This document shows, in pieces, positions 1 through 7,437 of a DNA stretch of 12,342 bases (the stretch's first letter is position 1; each line of letters begins with the position of its first letter). The notes below the pieces were generated by a model, which was not told the origin of the DNA, did no database searches, and saw nothing but the letters and a program-made list of their open reading frames with translations. The position numbers and the translations under genes are program-made. The stretch is taken from assembly GCA_023415035.1 (NCBI GenBank), contig JAEZLX010000166.1:1-12342 (forward strand), in the 5' to 3' direction. Source of the DNA: Pseudomonadota bacterium. GTDB lineage: Bacteria; Pseudomonadota; Gammaproteobacteria; Burkholderiales; Burkholderiaceae_C.

Positions 1-770
<770 letters not shown>

Positions 771-863
771 GGTGTTTGGGTTCAGGGTCGGTCGTTAGCC
801 GAGGGGCTGCCAGCAAAACCTCTATTCTCGCAAACTGGCGGCACCCCTGCACCGCAAAGGCGC

Positions 864-2270
864 TCAGGCGTCGCGGGTCTGCTCTTTCAGGAAGGCCATC
901 ACCCGCGGTTCGGTGGAAAAAGCCACGTTGAAGCGGAACCACGGGCTGGGCTGCAGGTCGGGGTCGAACAGATGCCCCGGTCCCAGCAGGATGTCCTGCT
1001 CGGCGGCCTTGTAGGCCAACTCCGTCGCATTGGCAATGCCGGGGTGGCGTGCCCAGAGGAACATGCCCGCCTTGGGCTCACAAAACAGCTCGAAGCCCAC
1101 CTGCTCCAGCTGCTGGGCCACCTGCTGGTGCGCCACGGCCAGACGCTCGCGCAGGCCGCGCAGGTGCTTGCGCCAGCGCCCGTCCACCAGCGCGCCATAG
1201 GCCAGGCGCTCGCTAAATTCCGACGAGGTCAGCCCGGAGATCATCTTGAGCTGCGACAGGTCCTCCAGCAGATCCGGCGGCGCGGCCAGGTAGCCAACCC
1301 GGATGTTGGGAGAAATGGTCTTGGAAAAACTGCTGACATACACCACGCGCTGCAGCTGGTCCAGGCTGGCCAGCGACGGCCTGGGCTCCGGGTCGAGGTC
1401 GGCATAGATGTCGTTCTCGACCACGGTGAACCCGTGCTGCTCGGCCAGCAGCACCACCCGGTGCAGGTGTGCCAGGTTCGCCACCGAACCGGTCGGACTC
1501 TGCAGGCGCGGCTGGGTGAAGAACACCTTGGGCTGGTGCTCCCGGATCAGTTCCTCCAGCCTCGGCAGGTCGTAGCCGTCGGGCGTGCGCGGCACGCCGA
1601 TCAGCCGCGCGCCCAGGTAGCGCAGCGAGAACAGGATGTTCGGGTAACCGGGGTCGTCCACCAGCACCGCGTCGCCCGGGCGAAGGAGCCGCCTTGCCAC
1701 CAGATCCATGGCCTGGCTGGATCCCTGGGTCAGCAGCACCTGGTCGGCGCTCACGGCGATTTCCTGCTCGGCCAGCACGTCCCGTACCAGCCGGCGCAGT
1801 GCCGGGAATCCCTTGGGCTCTCCGTACCCGCCCAGGTCCACATTCTCGGACGCCAGGGTGCGCAGGCTGCGCCGCACGCCGTCCTCGAACAGCCATTCAC
1901 CCGGCAGCCAGCCGCAGCCGGGCTTCAGGCGCATGGCCCTGGCCTCAAACACCCGGCGCAGGTACCACATGGAGTCGAAGCTGTAATTCGCCGCCTCGGC
2001 CACGGAACCGGCGGACGCGCCCCTGGCCAGCGCCGCGCGCTGGCGGACGAAGAACCCCGAATGGGGACGCGAGACGAAATAACCCAGCGCCACCAGACGG
2101 TCGTAGGCATCGACCACCGTATAGGTGCTGACACCATGGGCATGGGCAAACTGGCGGATGGACGGCACCTTGGCACCCGGACGCAGACCACCGGCATGGA
2201 TGACGGTGCGGAAACCCTCGACGATCTGCACCACCAGCGGCGTGGTGCTCTTGGGATTGAGGGTGAACAT
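864..2270 (-). CDS. MocR/GabR-type transcriptional regulator with aminotransferase domain
   Basis: PLP-dependent transcription factor of the GntR superfamily, MocR subfamily, 468 residues. Residues about 9-77 form a GntR winged helix (PLVVQIVEGF, then GAKVPSIRQFAHAHGVSTYTV, then a wing ending HSGFFV). Residues about 105-468 have the fold-type I aminotransferase shape. Visible elements are VENDIYAD (D287 and Y289, expected to contact the PLP ring) and SSFSKTIS, where K317 is the likely Schiff-base lysine. The start was placed at ATG 2270-2268 because MFTLNPKS begins just before the helix; an in-frame ATG at 2309 would add 13 residues lying inside the palindromic intergenic region. The gene is divergent from the gabT-like aminotransferase, the arrangement of B. 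subtilis gabR/gabTD, so control of that gene in response to GABA or a related omega-amino acid is inferred. TauR-, PdxR- or DdlR-like roles remain possible. The domain assignment is firm; the effector is not known. Confidence 0.9.
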   Translation of the reverse strand: MFTLNPKSTTPLVVQIVEGFRTVIHAGGLRPGAKVPSIRQFAHAHGVSTYTVVDAYDRLVALGYFVSRPHSGFFVRQRAALARGASAGSVAEAANYSFDSMWYLRRVFEARAMRLKPGCGWLPGEWLFEDGVRRSLRTLASENVDLGGYGEPKGFPALRRLVRDVLAEQEIAVSADQVLLTQGSSQAMDLVARRLLRPGDAVLVDDPGYPNILFSLRYLGARLIGVPRTPDGYDLPRLEELIREHQPKVFFTQPRLQSPTGSVANLAHLHRVVLLAEQHGFTVVENDIYADLDPEPRPSLASLDQLQRVVYVSSFSKTISPNIRVGYLAAPPDLLEDLSQLKMISGLTSSEFSERLAYGALVDGRWRKHLRGLRERLAVAHQQVAQQLEQVGFELFCEPKAGMFLWARHPGIANATELAYKAAEQDILLGPGHLFDPDLQPSPWFRFNVAFSTEPRVMAFLKEQTRDA

Positions 2271-2286
2271 GCTCGGCCTAGGGTTT

Positions 2287-2374
2287 CTGTGTATTGGTAT
2301 CCGGGGCAATACAGTGCGCCGCTGTTTCCCCGCTGTCTGTATATGTTAGCGGCCGGCCTGTCGCCCTACAGTGC
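2287..2374. promoter_or_regulatory. Candidate MocR operator and divergent promoter region
   Basis: The 139-bp gap between the divergent regulator and aminotransferase genes contains a perfect 7-bp inverted repeat, TGTATTG (2290-2296) and CAATACA (2307-2313), with a 10-nt spacer. A further TGTAT half-site lies at 2338-2342, so that ATACAG (2309-2314) and CTGTAT (2337-2342) form a second inverted pair. On the minus strand 2300-2295 reads ATACCA, which is the direct-repeat core reported for B. subtilis GabR. TACAGTGC occurs twice as a direct repeat (2310-2317 and 2367-2374). The second copy starts with TACAGT, a possible -10 box, but no convincing -35 box was found. That the local regulator binds here is inferred from position and half-site similarity. 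Confidence 0.45.
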
Positions 2375-2409
2375 AGCGGTCTGAACTTTTCTCATGATCG
2401 GAGCACTGC

Positions 2410-3708
2410 ATGCAACGCGAATCCCAAGCTTCCAACGCCCTGTTGATGGCCCGGCGCCAGGCCGCCGTTCCGCGCGGCGTGGGGCACAGCCACCAGGTGT
2501 TCATCGCGCGCGGCGAGAACGCCGAGGTCTGGGACGTGGAAGGCCGCCGCTACATTGACTTCGCCGGTGGCATCGCCGTGCTCAACACGGGCCACCGCAA
2601 CCCGGCCGTGATCGAGGCGGTCAAGAACCAGCTCGACCAGTACACCCACACCTGCTTCCAGGTGCTGGCCTACGAACCCTATGTGGAACTGGCCGAGCGC
2701 CTGAACGCGAAAGCCCCGGGCGATTTCGCCAAGAAGACCCTGTTCCTGACCACCGGCGCCGAAGCGGTGGAGAACGCCATCAAGATCGCCCGCGCCTACA
2801 CCGGGCGCCCCGGTGTGATCGCCTTCGCGGGCGGCTACCACGGCCGAACCAACCTGACCCTGGGCCTGACCGGCAAGGTCGTCCCGTACAAGGCCGGTTT
2901 CGGCCCCTTCCCGTCCGACATCTACCACGCGCGCTTCCCCAGCACCCTGCACGGGGTGAGCGTGCAGGACGCCATCGACTCGATCGAGCAGATCTTCAAA
3001 TGCGACATCGAGCCCTCGCAGGTAGCAGCCATCATCCTGGAGCCCGTGCAGGGCGAGGGCGGCTTCAACGTGGCGCCGGCGCAGCTGTGGCAAAGGCTGC
3101 GCGCCCTGTGCGACCAGCACGGCATCGTGCTGATCGCCGACGAGGTGCAGACGGGCGCGGGCCGCACCGGCACCTGGTTCGCCGTCGAGCAGTCGGGCAT
3201 CGCGCCCGACCTCATCACCCTGGCCAAGTCGATGGCCGGCGGCTTCCCGCTGTCGGCCGTGGTCGGGCGCGCGGAGGTGATGGACGCCCCTGCCCCCGGT
3301 GGCCTGGGCGGCACCTATGCCGGCAGTCCGCTGGGCTGCGCCGCGGCGCTGGCCGTGCTGGACGAGTTCGACAAGCACGACCTGCTCGCTCGCAGCCGCG
3401 CCGTCGGCCAGCGCGTCATGGATGGCCTCAAGACCCTGGCCGGCAAGCATTCCTGCATCGCCGAGGTGCGCGGCATGGGCGCCATGGTGGCGATCGAGCT
3501 GTGCAAGAACGGTGATCCGCGCCAGCCGGACGCCGACCTGACCAGGGCCATCGCCGCCGAGGCGACCCAGCGCGGCCTGATCCTGCTGACCTGTGGCACG
3601 CATGGCAACGTTATCCGCATCCTGGTGCCGCTGACGGCCAGCGATGAAATCCTCGACGAAGGCCTGGCCATCATCGGCGCTTCCCTCGAAGCCGCGCTGG
3701 CGCGATGA
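2410..3708 (+). CDS. gabT: 4-aminobutyrate aminotransferase (class III PLP)
   Basis: Transfers the amino group of GABA (or a close omega-amino acid) to 2-oxoglutarate, giving succinate semialdehyde and glutamate in the cytosol. At 432 residues the length matches E. coli GabT. Class III aminotransferase marks are in order: TTGAEAVENAIKIAR (114-128), GGYHGRT (141-147), EPVQGEGG with E211, the LIADEVQTGAGRTG block with PLP-binding D244, and ITLAKSMAGGFP with Schiff-base lysine K273. The last three sit at nearly the same positions as in E. coli GabT. GGAG at 2400-2403 gives a ribosome site 6 nt before the chosen ATG; another ATG at 2394 is out of frame. The stop overlaps the start of the broken CoA-transferase gene (ATGA at 3705), so the ancestral genes were co-transcribed. 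The intact gabD lies 0.9 kb downstream. Exact substrate preference (GABA, 5-aminovalerate, beta-alanine) cannot be read from sequence. Confidence 0.92.
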   Translation: MQRESQASNALLMARRQAAVPRGVGHSHQVFIARGENAEVWDVEGRRYIDFAGGIAVLNTGHRNPAVIEAVKNQLDQYTHTCFQVLAYEPYVELAERLNAKAPGDFAKKTLFLTTGAEAVENAIKIARAYTGRPGVIAFAGGYHGRTNLTLGLTGKVVPYKAGFGPFPSDIYHARFPSTLHGVSVQDAIDSIEQIFKCDIEPSQVAAIILEPVQGEGGFNVAPAQLWQRLRALCDQHGIVLIADEVQTGAGRTGTWFAVEQSGIAPDLITLAKSMAGGFPLSAVVGRAEVMDAPAPGGLGGTYAGSPLGCAAALAVLDEFDKHDLLARSRAVGQRVMDGLKTLAGKHSCIAEVRGMGAMVAIELCKNGDPRQPDADLTRAIAAEATQRGLILLTCGTHGNVIRILVPLTASDEILDEGLAIIGASLEAALAR

Positions 3709-3917
3709 GCGGGCACCCGCCCCGCCCGCTCGCGGACATCCGCGTGCTCGATCTCTCGCGTGTACTGGCCGGCCCCTGGGCCGGCCAGATCCTGGCCGAC
3801 TACGGCGCCGACGTGCTCAAGGTCGAAAGGCCGGGCAACGGCGATGACACGCGCAGCTGGGGCCCGCCCTGGTGGGAAGGCGACGGACACTAGGTCGCGG
3901 CCTATTTCCACGCTGCC
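3705..3917 (+). pseudogene. CaiB/BaiF CoA-transferase remnant (N-terminal ~70 codons)
   Basis: The frame starting at ATG 3705 encodes a typical CaiB/BaiF family N-terminus: PLADIRVLDLSRVLAGPWAG, then QILADYGADVLKVERPG and DDTRSWGPPW. Family members (class III CoA-transferases) run to about 380-410 residues and move CoA between carboxylic acids. Here the frame meets TAG at 3891-3893 after 62 codons. Beyond the stop the same frame still reads VAAYFHAA (3894-3917), which resembles the AAYF block that normally follows in this family. Homology then ends abruptly at the junction with permease sequence. So two lesions are seen: a nonsense codon and a 3' truncation. The ATGA overlap with gabT indicates it was once translationally coupled to it. 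The remnant is too short to keep a catalytic site, so it is presumed non-functional. Confidence 0.85.
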
Positions 3918-4152
3918 GGTCATCGCCCCCGGCGTCATTTCGGGCGCCCTGTTCGCGTTCGCCACCTCGTTCGACGAGGTGGTGGTCACGCTGTTCCTGG
4001 CCGGCCCGGAGCAGGTGACCCTGCCGCGACAGATGTTCACCGGCATCCGCGAGAACATCTCGCCGACGATCGCCGCCGTCGCCACGCTGCTCATCCTGTT
4101 CACCACCTCGCTGATGCTGACCCTGGAATGGCTGCGCGGGCGGCGCAAATGA
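3910..4152 (+). pseudogene. Polyamine-type ABC transporter permease remnant (C-terminal ~80 codons)
   Basis: From about 3910 the frame ending at TGA 4150-4152 encodes TLPVIAPGVISGALFAFATS, then SFDEVVVTLFLAGPEQVTLP, then RQMFTGIRENISPTIAAVATLLI, and ends at LEWLRGRRK. This is the C-terminus of a PotC/PotI/YdcV-like inner-membrane permease of spermidine/putrescine-class ABC transporters. LPVIAPG is the end of the cytoplasmic EAA loop that docks on the ATPase, and two hydrophobic segments follow it. Everything before the EAA loop (normally about 180-200 residues) is missing, and no ABC ATPase, partner permease or binding-protein gene is present nearby. The open frame extends upstream to 3760, but only by reading the CoA-transferase remnant out of frame. 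It is interpreted as a non-functional remnant of a lost polyamine uptake system, which would have supplied precursors of GABA. Confidence 0.85.
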
Positions 4153-4271
4153 GCCCAAAACCCGCACCGACACCACTGCCTTCAACCTGCCACCGGGCAT
4201 CAACCGGCGGTTCGACTGCCTGGCCTGCTGCACGGTGTTCACCACCGCCGAATATCATCCGAAGAAAAGAC
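4153..4271 (+). other. Gap between permease remnant and cupin gene
   Basis: No recognised gene. The permease stop overlaps an ATG (ATGA, 4149-4152), the usual sign of a coupled downstream gene. The frame from that ATG is low-complexity and runs in phase into the cupin gene. Either the cupin has a non-conserved 41-residue extension, or this is the leftover 5' end of another lost gene, or it is a plain spacer. No clear promoter was seen. Confidence 0.4.
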
Positions 4272-4556
4272 ATGACCCGTCCCCAAGCCGCCCCGACCGT
4301 CCAGATCTCCAACGACCGCGTCATCGTGACCGAGTGGCGTTTTGCACCCGGCGCCGAAACCGGCTGGCACCGCCACGCGCACGACTACGTCGTGGTGCCG
4401 ATGACCGGTGGCGAACTGCTGCTGGAGACCCCCGAAGGCAACCGCACCTCGCCACTGGTGCCAGGCCAGTCGTACACACGCAAGGTCGGCGTGGAACACA
4501 ATGTCATCAATCCCACGGAAAACGAGGTCGTGTTCGTTGAAATCGAGCTGCGCTGA
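4272..4556 (+). CDS. Small cupin protein, BauB-like
   Basis: Predicted 94-residue single-domain cupin. Cupin motif 1 is seen as GAETGWHRHAHDYVVVPMTG, with two histidines arranged HxH followed by DY. Motif 2 is GVEHNVINPTENEVVFVEIE, with a third histidine. These histidines could bind a divalent metal. The family resembles the small cupins encoded next to beta-alanine and omega-amino-acid catabolic genes (BauB type), whose reaction is, as far as I know, not established. It lies 36 bp before gabD and is probably co-transcribed with it. ATG 4272 was chosen because cupin similarity starts at once (RPQAAPTVQISNDRVIVTEW). An in-frame ATG at 4149, overlapping the permease stop as ATGA, would add 41 residues rich in Pro, Ser and Thr and unlike the family. 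The ribosome site before 4272 (GAAGAAAAG) is weak, so the start is not fully settled. Confidence 0.82.
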   Translation: MTRPQAAPTVQISNDRVIVTEWRFAPGAETGWHRHAHDYVVVPMTGGELLLETPEGNRTSPLVPGQSYTRKVGVEHNVINPTENEVVFVEIELR

Positions 4557-4592
4557 TTCCACGACCTCCCCGTCACACCCAAGGAGACCCGA

Positions 4593-6071
4593 ATGGACAT
4601 GAAAACCTCCCCCCTGGCCCTGCTCAAGGACCCCTCCCTGCTCAAGACCGACGGCCTGATCAACGGCCAGTGGATTGCCGGCGCCTCGCGCTTTGACGTA
4701 CATGACCCGGCCACGGGCCTGAAAATCGCCGACGTGGCCAATCTCGGCCCTGCTCAGGCCGAACAGGCCATCGCCGCGGCCAACGCCGCCTGGCCCGCCT
4801 GGCGCAGCAAGACAGCCAAGGAACGCAGCATCATCCTGCGCAAGTGGTTCGATCTGCTGATGGCCAACCAGGAAGACCTCGGCCGCCTGATGACTGCCGA
4901 ACAGGGCAAACCCCTGCCCGAAGCCAAGGGCGAGGTCGCCTACGGCGCCAGCTTCGTCGAGTGGTTCGCCGAGGAAGCCAAGCGCGTCAACGGCGAGACC
5001 CTGCCCACCTTCGACAACAACCGCCGCCTGCTGGTGCTGCGCCAGCCCATCGGCGTCTGCGCCGCGATCACGCCCTGGAACTTCCCGCTGGCCATGATCA
5101 CCCGCAAGGTCGCCCCCGCCCTGGCTGCCGGCTGCCCGGTGGTCATCAAGCCCGCCGAGCTCACGCCGCTGACCGCGCTGGCCACTGCCGAGCTGGCCGT
5201 GCGTGCCGGCATCCCGGCCGGCGTGCTCAACGTCATCACCGCCGACGCGGACAGCTCCATTGCCGTGGGCAAGGTGCTGTGCGCCAGCGACGTGGTGCGC
5301 CATCTCTCGTTCACCGGCTCGACCGAGGTTGGCCGCATCCTCATGGCGCAATGCGCGCCGACGGTCAAGAAGCTCTCGCTCGAACTCGGCGGCAACGCCC
5401 CGTTCATCGTGTTCGATGACGCCGACATCGACTCGGCCGTCGAAGGCGCCATCGCCAGCAAGTACCGCAATGCGGGCCAGACCTGCGTCTGCGCCAACCG
5501 CTTCTACGTGCAGGCCGGCGTGTACGACGAGTTCGTGCAGAAGTTCGCCGCCCGCGTCAAGGGCTTCAAGGTCGGCAACGGCTTCGAGGACGGCGTGGTG
5601 CAGGGCCCCCTGATCGAGGATGCTGCCGTGCAAAAGGTCCAGCGCCACGTCGAGGACGCCGTGGCCAAGGGCGGCACCGTGGTGGCCGGCGGCAAGAAGC
5701 TGGACGGCCAGTTCTTCGAACCCACCGTGGTGGCCAACGCCACGCCCGACATGCTGTGCGCTCGCGAGGAGACCTTCGGCCCCTTCGCCCCCGTCTTCAA
5801 GTTCGAGACCGAGCAGGAGGCCATCGACGCGGCCAACAACACGGAGTTCGGCCTGGCCAGTTACTTCTACAGCCGCGACGTCGGCCGCATCTTCCGTGTC
5901 AGCGAGGCGCTGGAATACGGCATGGTCGGCATCAATGTGGGCATCCTGGCGACCGAGCACGTACCCTTCGGCGGGGTCAAGCAATCGGGCCTGGGCCGGG
6001 AAGGCTCGCACCACGGCATGGACGACTACGTCGAGATCAAGTACCTCTGCGTCGGCGACATCCTGAAGTAA
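4593..6071 (+). CDS. gabD: Succinate-semialdehyde dehydrogenase [NAD(P)+]
   Basis: Oxidises succinate semialdehyde to succinate, the second step after GABA transamination, feeding the TCA cycle. At 492 residues it is close to E. coli GabD. Aldehyde dehydrogenase superfamily elements are all present: ITPWNFPLAMITRK with N163, the cofactor-site lysine in CPVVIKPAELTP (K186), the Rossmann turn FTGSTEVGR (240-248), the general base E264 in LELGGNAPF, the nucleophile C298 in NAGQTCVCANRF, and EETFGPFAPVF. The second cysteine (C300) two residues after the nucleophile is usual for this subfamily. AAGGAG at 4581-4586 supports ATG 4593, although ATG 4599 is also possible. It follows the cupin gene by 36 bp and ends 129 bp before the TRAP genes, with a hairpin just downstream. 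Related glutarate- or malonate-semialdehyde activities cannot be excluded. Confidence 0.93.
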   Translation: MDMKTSPLALLKDPSLLKTDGLINGQWIAGASRFDVHDPATGLKIADVANLGPAQAEQAIAAANAAWPAWRSKTAKERSIILRKWFDLLMANQEDLGRLMTAEQGKPLPEAKGEVAYGASFVEWFAEEAKRVNGETLPTFDNNRRLLVLRQPIGVCAAITPWNFPLAMITRKVAPALAAGCPVVIKPAELTPLTALATAELAVRAGIPAGVLNVITADADSSIAVGKVLCASDVVRHLSFTGSTEVGRILMAQCAPTVKKLSLELGGNAPFIVFDDADIDSAVEGAIASKYRNAGQTCVCANRFYVQAGVYDEFVQKFAARVKGFKVGNGFEDGVVQGPLIEDAAVQKVQRHVEDAVAKGGTVVAGGKKLDGQFFEPTVVANATPDMLCAREETFGPFAPVFKFETEQEAIDAANNTEFGLASYFYSRDVGRIFRVSEALEYGMVGINVGILATEHVPFGGVKQSGLGREGSHHGMDDYVEIKYLCVGDILK

Positions 6072-6083
6072 GGGCCTCAAGCC

Positions 6084-6106
6084 GGGAGTGAAAAAAATTC
6101 ACTCCC
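6084..6106 (+). terminator. Hairpin just after gabD, possible terminator or operator
   Basis: A perfect 9-bp inverted repeat, GGGAGTGAA (6084-6092) and TTCACTCCC (6098-6106), encloses a five-A loop 12 nt after the gabD stop. Position suggests a transcription end or mRNA 3' stabiliser for the gab genes. No T-tract follows on either side, so a classical intrinsic terminator is not proven, and a palindromic protein-binding site for the TRAP operon is an alternative. Confidence 0.5.
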
Positions 6107-6160
6107 GATGGGTACAAACCCTGTTTCATGTGACGCATTTCTCCTTCCAAGATGGGGGGT

Positions 6161-6173
6161 CTGGACAGTCCAG
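6161..6173. promoter_or_regulatory. CTGGAC palindrome upstream of the TRAP operon
   Basis: CTGGAC-A-GTCCAG (6161-6173) is a perfect odd palindrome with 6-bp arms, centred about 34 nt before the dctP-like start codon and just upstream of its ribosome site (AGAAGGAGA, 6187-6195). It is placed where a repressor or activator site would be. No clear sigma-70 or sigma-54 promoter was recognised in 6107-6200. Short palindromes do arise by chance, so this is a candidate only. Confidence 0.3.
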
Positions 6174-6200
6174 GCACACCCGAAGTAGAAGGAGACATAG

Positions 6201-7319
6201 ATGACGCAGAGCAGCAGTAGTAGTACCCGCCGCCGCAGCCTCCTCAAGGGCGCCGCCGTGGCGGCGGGCGCCATGTCGGTACCCATGGTCAGCCAGGCGC
6301 AGACGATCACCTGGCGCTTCCAGAGCACCTGGCCAGCGAAGGACATCTTCCACGAGTTCGCCCAGGACTACGCCAAGAAAATCAACGACATGGCCGGCAA
6401 TCGCCTCAAGATCGAGGTCTTGCCAGCCGGTGCCGTGGTGCCCGCCTTCCAACTGCTGGACGCGGTTGCCAAGGGCACCCTCGACGGCGGCCACGGCGTG
6501 GTCGCCTACTGGTACGGCAAGAACCAGGCGGTGGCCCTGTGGGGCTCGGGGCCGGCCTTCGGCATGGACGCCAACATGGTGCTGGCATGGCACTACTACG
6601 GCGGCGGCAAGGAGTTGCTGGACGAGATCTACAAGAGCCTGAACCTGGACGTGGTGTCCAAGCTGTACGGCCCCATGCCCACCCAGCCGCTGGGCTGGTT
6701 CAAGAAGCCGGTGGCCCGGGTCGAGGAACTCAAGGGCCTGAAATTCCGCACCGTGGGCCTGGCGGTGGATGTGTTCACCGAGATGGGATTGGCGGTCAAC
6801 CCGCTGCCCGGTGGCGAGATCGTGCCCGCGCTGGACCGCGGCCTGCTCGATGCGGCCGAGTTCAACAACGCCTCCAGCGACCGCGCCCTGGGCTTCCCTG
6901 ACGTGGCCAAGCACTGCATGCTGCAGAGCTTCCACCAGTCCAGCGAGCAGTTCGAGGTGCTCTTCAACAAGAGCAAGTACGACGCGCTGTCCACCGAGCT
7001 CAAGGCCGTCATCGACTACGCGACCCAGGCGGCCAGCGCCGACATGAGCTGGAAGGCGGCCGACCGCTACGCCAAGGACTACGCCGAGATGCAGAGCCAG
7101 CAAGGCGTGAAGTTCTACAAGACGCCCGACTCGATCCTGCGCGCGCAGCTGGCGGCCTGGGACAAGGTCACACAGAAGAAGGCTGCCGAGAACGAGATGT
7201 TCAAGCGCGTGATGGACTCCATGCGCACGTTCGCCCAGCGCAGCGGCCGCTGGAAGAACGACACCGACATCGACTTCAAGATGGCCTGGAACCACTACTT
7301 CGGCCAGCGCCGGAGCTGA
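6201..7319 (+). CDS. TRAP transporter substrate-binding protein (DctP/TakP type)
   Basis: Periplasmic solute-binding subunit of a tripartite (TRAP) sodium-coupled transporter, 372 residues. The N-terminus has three arginines followed by SLLKG (residues 10-17), a hydrophobic stretch and SQA-Q at 31-34. This fits a Tat-type signal peptide cleaved near residue 33, though Sec export is not excluded. The mature part is DctP-like: TWRFQSTWPAKDIFHEFAQ, KIEVLPAGAVVPAFQLLDAV, TQPLGWFKKPV (Q162), KFRTVGLAVDVFTEMG (R183) and LLDAAEFNN (E220, F221). R183 is in the place of the arginine that grips the ligand carboxylate across the family. Q162 and E220 resemble the sodium/2-oxo-acid site of R. sphaeroides TakP. 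A carboxylate, perhaps a 2-oxo acid, is therefore the likely ligand; its identity is not known. A strong ribosome site (AGAAGGAGA) precedes ATG 6201. It is the first gene of a P-Q-M operon. Confidence 0.92.
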   Translation: MTQSSSSSTRRRSLLKGAAVAAGAMSVPMVSQAQTITWRFQSTWPAKDIFHEFAQDYAKKINDMAGNRLKIEVLPAGAVVPAFQLLDAVAKGTLDGGHGVVAYWYGKNQAVALWGSGPAFGMDANMVLAWHYYGGGKELLDEIYKSLNLDVVSKLYGPMPTQPLGWFKKPVARVEELKGLKFRTVGLAVDVFTEMGLAVNPLPGGEIVPALDRGLLDAAEFNNASSDRALGFPDVAKHCMLQSFHQSSEQFEVLFNKSKYDALSTELKAVIDYATQAASADMSWKAADRYAKDYAEMQSQQGVKFYKTPDSILRAQLAAWDKVTQKKAAENEMFKRVMDSMRTFAQRSGRWKNDTDIDFKMAWNHYFGQRRS

Positions 7320-7373
7320 TACGGCCGGAAGGAGGCGCCGGACAGCCGTTTGCCTCCCCTGCCCCGAAGAGTG

Positions 7374-7399
7374 AAGGGGCGCCCTGGCGGCGCCCCTTT
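7374..7399 (+). terminator. Strong intercistronic hairpin between binding protein and permease genes
   Basis: AAGGGGCGCC (7374-7383) and GGCGCCCCTT (7389-7398) form a perfect 10-bp GC-rich stem with a CTGGC loop, followed by a short T run (7397-7399). A second, weaker inverted repeat, GGAGGC (7331-7336) with GCCTCC (7352-7357), precedes it. Because the membrane subunit genes follow in the same direction, the hairpin probably acts as a partial terminator or mRNA stabiliser that raises binding protein above permease levels, a common design for uptake operons. The T-tract is too short for strong termination. Confidence 0.6.
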
Positions 7400-7437
7400 G
7401 TGTACCTCCTTGCCCCGGGGGAAGCCCCGCTCCATCG

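Noticed and set aside
2271..2309. Upstream ATG at 2309 for the MocR regulator, adding 13 residues
   Set aside because: The extension overlaps the palindromic operator-like region and is not needed for the winged helix; ATG 2270 fits the family better.
3760..4152. Continuous 130-codon plus-strand frame as an intact membrane protein gene
   Set aside because: Its first ~50 codons read the CoA-transferase remnant out of frame. Only the last ~80 codons have homology, so it is a chimeric artefact of the deletion.
4239..6080. Long minus-strand open frame opposite gabD and the cupin
   Set aside because: Mirror of the gabD codon bias. The protein is repetitive Gly/Ala/His/Val-rich text without a family, and gabD has every catalytic motif.
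6107..6200. Sigma-54 promoter before the TRAP operon
   Set aside because: No TGGCAC-N5-TTGC-like pair with correct spacing was found; GGCAC at 6173-6177 has no partner.
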